From assembly GCA_024398515.1 (NCBI GenBank), contig JAKSIZ010000003.1, positions 1 through 64,000 of the forward strand: a stretch of 64,000 bases of DNA, written 5' to 3'. The position numbers were made by a program, and so were the translations under genes. The notes beneath the pieces were generated by a model, which saw only the letters and a list, made by a program, of their open reading frames with translations, did not search any database and was not told where the DNA came from. Origin of the DNA: Bacteroidaceae bacterium (GTDB taxonomy: Bacteria > Bacteroidota > Bacteroidia > Bacteroidales > Bacteroidaceae). This document shows positions 60,356-64,000 of this stretch, in pieces; within the stretch, counting starts at the first letter, position 1; each line of letters begins with the position of its first letter.

Positions 60356-63300
60356 CTATTCAACTTTCATTATCTTGCGACTATAGGTCTTATCTTCTGT
60401 TACTATGTTAATAATGTAGATTCCAGAAATCAGTGAAGTTACATCAAAAGTTACATGCGAAACAGGTTTTAATGCAGACATAACAGTTGAGCCATTAATG
60501 TTAGCAAGAGTTACACTCTTAATAATCTTTCCACCAACCGTGATGTTCAGTTTGTCACGAGCAGGAAGAGGATAGACTTTGATGACCTCATCTATAGTTA
60601 CATCATTAATACTGTCAACAACATCTACAATGTATGTAAATTCAACAACATCGCTTTCTGTCATGTCTGGAGCAACAGACATAGCCTTGATTGTCACAGT
60701 TTCATTTATAATGATAGGTTCTTTATAGACTAAACGAGTAGCTTCATTACAAGGGCATGAACCATCCAAAGTGTAGTAGATGGTTGCACCTTCTGTTGTA
60801 CATGAGAGTATGATAAGAGAGCCTTTCTCCACCGTACTACCTGATGGTATTGATGATTCAGGCGCAGCAACTTTTGTAGAGAAAGTGATTACATTCACCT
60901 TGACTTCCACTGAAATGTCGCTACCATCAACCGATAGTTGCAAAGCCCCTGTGCCAGGCAAAGCCCCTGTAACTGGGATTTTTGTTTTACCGTCGTCATC
61001 AAGTGTAAAGTCCGTTACATCAGTGACAAGGATAGAAGGAGTATTATTCTGTAGTCTGAGCATTTTGCCTTTTGCAGCATCAGCAGGCAGTACCGACACT
61101 TCAATTACAGAATTGCTTCCATAACCGACATTGACAACGGAGTCAACTGCTATCTCGTTGATTTCAGGCTGAATCACCAATGTTGCCGTATAGTCTTTCT
61201 CCATAGTCACGCCACAATAACTTTTCACTTCGCGAGATATAGTCAGTGTAACTTCGTCACCTACGTTCAACGATTTATCAGGAACAAACTTGATGTGCGA
61301 AACATATTCCACTCCATCTAAAGGTTCCTTCTCGATATTGAGCATCTTCAGCTGTCCGCTAACAGGTTTGCCGTCATGGCTTAATGTCACGCTTCCTTCA
61401 GCAAACGTTGCTGGTCGCATATACTTGCTGAATGTGAAGTCAACGCCACTTTCAAATCCTCGTGCACCAGTCACTTCTGGCTGGACGCTCTGGTACATCG
61501 GCACATTGATGTCGAGTTGTGGAGGAGGAACAGGCAACCAGTCGCTATAGACTGTCTCGTATCCATCCTTTTCAAACTTCACCTGCCAAAGTCCGTCAGG
61601 CACGTCCCAGGAATACAAACCATTGACATCTGTCTTTACAGGATTTCGCTGTGAATATGATTCAGCATCCCACTTGACGATGCTTTCATGCTTGTCACCA
61701 TACATATCTTCAGTCGTCACTTTCTGATATATGGTAGCAGTCACACCTTCAAGGCGATTGGAAGTTACAGCTTCATAAACATAACCAGAAGGATCAAGAA
61801 CGAATTGGGCATCTGGATTGTTTGATTGCATATATCCATCATTATTTGATGACTCATTGTTTGAAGACTTGTATTCTTCGTCATTATATTTGGATAAACC
61901 ACACGAGATTTCGATGGTTTTCAAATTTGGTACCATCGATGCCAAGTTTAAAACACTACCCATATCAGCCCCAAACTGTGTACTTTTTGCCCCAAGACCT
62001 ATACCTGCTGAAGCAACTGGATCTTTTATTGAACCTCCGACAGCACTTCCTAAAGATGACACATTGGTTACTTCTGCGTATATTCCCAAATTGCGATCAA
62101 TAGATTTCTCATAACTGTCCAAAAGGCCACCATCTTCGCAACCTGCTTCTCTAATGCGTTGTATTCTACGTTTCATCATTTCAGATTGTTTACGCTGTTT
62201 ATAAATTTTTTCTTCACCCTTTAGCATTTTAAATAATGCTATTCCAGATTTAGAACCGCTTAATCGTTGCATTCTGTTCGTTGCACGTTCTACTTCAGAA
62301 AATGAGAATGAGATATATACGCACTGATTTGCACTCAATAATTGTCTGATGTTCTCGTAGTATTCTTTGGCTGCGGCTATATTTTTCAGACCTTCTATTA
62401 ATGGTTTACAAATATATATTTCTGTTTTATAATCCATATCACTTACTTTATAAAGAGCATACAAAGTATCACCTGACACTATTTGATAATAGTCATTATC
62501 TTTTGGTATGACAGGCATAGATTCTATATGTGTTTCTAAAGTATAGGCACAACCATCTTCAACAAAATGTACTGTGGTTATATTATCTGAAATAGAATCT
62601 ATTTCTACTGAGTTGGGTATAGATGGATACTTTTCCAATAAGTCATTGACAAATGTTGATACAATATAATCACCATTAACGGTAACGTCTGCTGTATATG
62701 CAACGGACACATTTACAGGAAGAGCATTCGATGAAAACTGTCCGCTGGCTGTCCATTTTTGCTTTTGTGATGAATAGTTGGCATTCAGGACTTTTACGGT
62801 TCCATTAGAAGTATGAACTCTTAAAATAACATCATCAATTTTATTTACATCATTATTTGTAAAGTCAATGACAAATGTAAAGTCAGGATAGCTTGGCCAG
62901 TACCAATAGACTGGTGATTCCTGTGAAGGATTCTGGAAGTCGAATACCGTCTTATATTCACACAAATTCAGGTTGCCGGCTGGGTGAGCCGTGTTAATCA
63001 TTGTCACAGTTTTTACTTCGATGGCATTCTTGTCATAAAGCACGTTGACAACTTCCGTATTCATGGATATTTCCTGTGGAGTAACTACATTTGCATAGAC
63101 AGAGTGTGTCGATAGATTATATGGCTCAATAAACTCACCCTTTACCATCCAGTTTCCATCTGCCTTGGCTGCAACTTGTCCTATGAGAGTCGTTCCGTCA
63201 TAGACGGTCACATGGCTGTATGGCACAGCAACACCACTAACGGTAACCTCTGGTTTGGCAACTGTGTTTGGTACAGAAATACTCATATCCTTTGCCGTTA

Positions 63301-64000
63301 CAGTAGCCGAACCTATCGGTTGCACTATCTCATCATCCAAGGAGAATGCCACGTATGCCGACGGCATCATCGTACCGCCCTTTGTCGGAACCACACAGAA
63401 ACGGATTCGCTCCTGATAGTTGTTCCTGTTCAAGGAAATGGTCAGACGTTTGCCATCTACGCTGCATGGGGCCAACGTGGTTCCAATAATAGCCGATCCC
63501 TGTACATATTCCATACCTTCTGGCAAGTCAACAACAAGCGACAGGTCATCTACATCGTCAGCATACTCTTCCTTGAAGTCAAGGCGTCCAGTAAGAGTAA
63601 TGTAATTGCCGACAACCACACTGCTCTTGTTCGCAGAGAATGATGTATTCGTACCTGTGTAATAGAATAGTGTTTCGTCAATCTGCGGAATATTCTCATT
63701 GTTTATAATGGTAATCTTCCCTGCCTTGATTTCTACATTTGAAAGAACATAATCCGTCCCTTCTGTCAGACCGATAGCACTAAGGTCAGATAGGTTTAGA
63801 ATAGCATCCATCATCAGCATCTTACCCATTGAAAGCAAAGTGTAATGTCCATCGGAAAGATGTGAGAAAGTACAACTATTTCCATTATAGAATTCACGGC
63901 TGACGAGTGCGCCATCTGCATTATAGAGCATAGCTATGTCCTCGTTGTTGCCACTGAATTCGTATGAGGCTTTCAGGCCACCCTTTTCCACGACATTGAA
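60356..64000 (-). CDS. Large T9SS-type surface protein, C-terminal 1214 residues (cut by window edge)
   Basis: The frame is open at the right edge, so the start lies beyond 64000; the GTG at 63991 is an internal codon. Multiple Ig/beta domains: bacterial Ig-like repeats (~75-330), a helical middle with 'ANQCVYISFSFSEVERATNRM' (~560-640), a carboxypeptidase-like repeat ('SNRLEGVTATIYQ', 'DVNGLYSWDVPDGLWQV'), and a chitobiase-type segment 'ATIYYTLDGSCPCNEATRL'. The end 'VYPLPARDKLNITVGGKI ... SGIYIINIVTEDKTYSRKIM' is a T9SS type A sorting domain. Probably an adhesin or structural surface protein. Confidence 0.82.
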   Translation of the reverse strand, partial: FNVVEKGGLKASYEFSGNNEDIAMLYNADGALVSREFYNGNSCTFSHLSDGHYTLLSMGKMLMMDAILNLSDLSAIGLTEGTDYVLSNVEIKAGKITIINNENIPQIDETLFYYTGTNTSFSANKSSVVVGNYITLTGRLDFKEEYADDVDDLSLVVDLPEGMEYVQGSAIIGTTLAPCSVDGKRLTISLNRNNYQERIRFCVVPTKGGTMMPSAYVAFSLDDEIVQPIGSATVTAKDMSISVPNTVAKPEVTVSGVAVPYSHVTVYDGTTLIGQVAAKADGNWMVKGEFIEPYNLSTHSVYANVVTPQEISMNTEVVNVLYDKNAIEVKTVTMINTAHPAGNLNLCEYKTVFDFQNPSQESPVYWYWPSYPDFTFVIDFTNNDVNKIDDVILRVHTSNGTVKVLNANYSSQKQKWTASGQFSSNALPVNVSVAYTADVTVNGDYIVSTFVNDLLEKYPSIPNSVEIDSISDNITTVHFVEDGCAYTLETHIESMPVIPKDNDYYQIVSGDTLYALYKVSDMDYKTEIYICKPLIEGLKNIAAAKEYYENIRQLLSANQCVYISFSFSEVERATNRMQRLSGSKSGIALFKMLKGEEKIYKQRKQSEMMKRRIQRIREAGCEDGGLLDSYEKSIDRNLGIYAEVTNVSSLGSAVGGSIKDPVASAGIGLGAKSTQFGADMGSVLNLASMVPNLKTIEISCGLSKYNDEEYKSSNNESSNNDGYMQSNNPDAQFVLDPSGYVYEAVTSNRLEGVTATIYQKVTTEDMYGDKHESIVKWDAESYSQRNPVKTDVNGLYSWDVPDGLWQVKFEKDGYETVYSDWLPVPPPQLDINVPMYQSVQPEVTGARGFESGVDFTFSKYMRPATFAEGSVTLSHDGKPVSGQLKMLNIEKEPLDGVEYVSHIKFVPDKSLNVGDEVTLTISREVKSYCGVTMEKDYTATLVIQPEINEIAVDSVVNVGYGSNSVIEVSVLPADAAKGKMLRLQNNTPSILVTDVTDFTLDDDGKTKIPVTGALPGTGALQLSVDGSDISVEVKVNVITFSTKVAAPESSIPSGSTVEKGSLIILSCTTEGATIYYTLDGSCPCNEATRLVYKEPIIINETVTIKAMSVAPDMTESDVVEFTYIVDVVDSINDVTIDEVIKVYPLPARDKLNITVGGKIIKSVTLANINGSTVMSALKPVSHVTFDVTSLISGIYIINIVTEDKTYSRKIMKVE

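Noticed and set aside
63989..63991. GTG start of the large surface protein
   Set aside because: The frame stays open to the window edge and the residues upstream continue the domain, so the true start is outside.

Overview
The window looks like a chromosomal segment of a Prevotella-like member of the Bacteroidales. The evidence is direct: many genes are preceded by the Bacteroidota sigma factor consensus (TTTG or TTG, 19-20 nt, then TAnnTTTG). The lineage markers gldH, ricT, DUF4290, DUF3316 and a 'smalltalk' micro-protein are present. Secreted proteins end in the Prevotella-type 'YNLNGVRV...NGKKY' tail or a T9SS-type sorting domain. I saw no rRNA, tRNA, CRISPR array, insertion sequence or phage structural genes.

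Layout. 1-3.3 kb: an operon on the minus strand with a 33-aa ORF, a helicase IV-like helicase carrying an embedded nuclease-like domain, and an unrecognised gene cut by the window edge. 3.7-4.9 kb: an HU-family protein fused to an InlB-like repeat, plus a smalltalk micro-protein. 5-16.6 kb: two secreted CBM96-like paralogues that flank a DUF3791/DUF3990/DUF3791 toxin-antitoxin-like cassette, then two polysaccharide lyase/hydrolase genes and an ECF sigma factor. 17-27 kb: a sodium symporter, the holB-ricT-gldH cluster, a dockerin-bearing polysaccharide-binding protein, an unknown membrane-anchored protein and a pectate lyase. 27-39.5 kb: MetH activation domain, MsbA-like ABC exporter, DUF2723 glycosyltransferase-like protein, deacetylase, QueG, L31, a probable ncRNA, GT2, an M23/LysM peptidase and a DegT aminotransferase. 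39.7-51.4 kb: folP-cdaA, pta-ackA, a RecB-like nuclease, an FKBP lipoprotein, glyS, parC, DUF3316 and an S41 protease. 51.4-54.1 kb: a divergent S24 regulator/HIRAN-like pair and folK. 54.3-60.1 kb: the operon tsaB-DUF4290-murA-rimM-dxr-rseP. 60.4-64 kb: a large T9SS-type surface protein cut by the edge.

The genes fit a saprophytic gut or rumen anaerobe. Pectin and uronic-acid polysaccharides are attacked by the lyase/GH28-like operon, the PL1 lyase and the DUF4353 binder. Acetate is made by Pta-AckA. Housekeeping genes cover folate, cell-wall, isoprenoid and tRNA modification. No SusC/SusD pair lies in the window.

The strongest undescribed signal is not a gene. Five intergenic loci (16985-17047, 21788-21850, 30166-30228, 39583-39645, 54208-54267) each hold exactly three tandem 16-17-bp palindromes separated by exactly 6 bp. 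The palindrome word is shared within a locus. It differs between loci, apart from the related pair at 17.0 and 30.2 kb. At least three loci are bracketed by related inverted arms built on CGAACGCTTAA. This looks like a dispersed family of structured elements with locus-specific sequence. Other notable points are a probable ~255-nt ncRNA beside rpmE2, MurA with Asp in place of the fosfomycin-target Cys, face-to-face promoters in the S24/HIRAN pair, and repeat families that have invaded coding sequence (queG, an alginate-lyase-like gene, the FKBP start).
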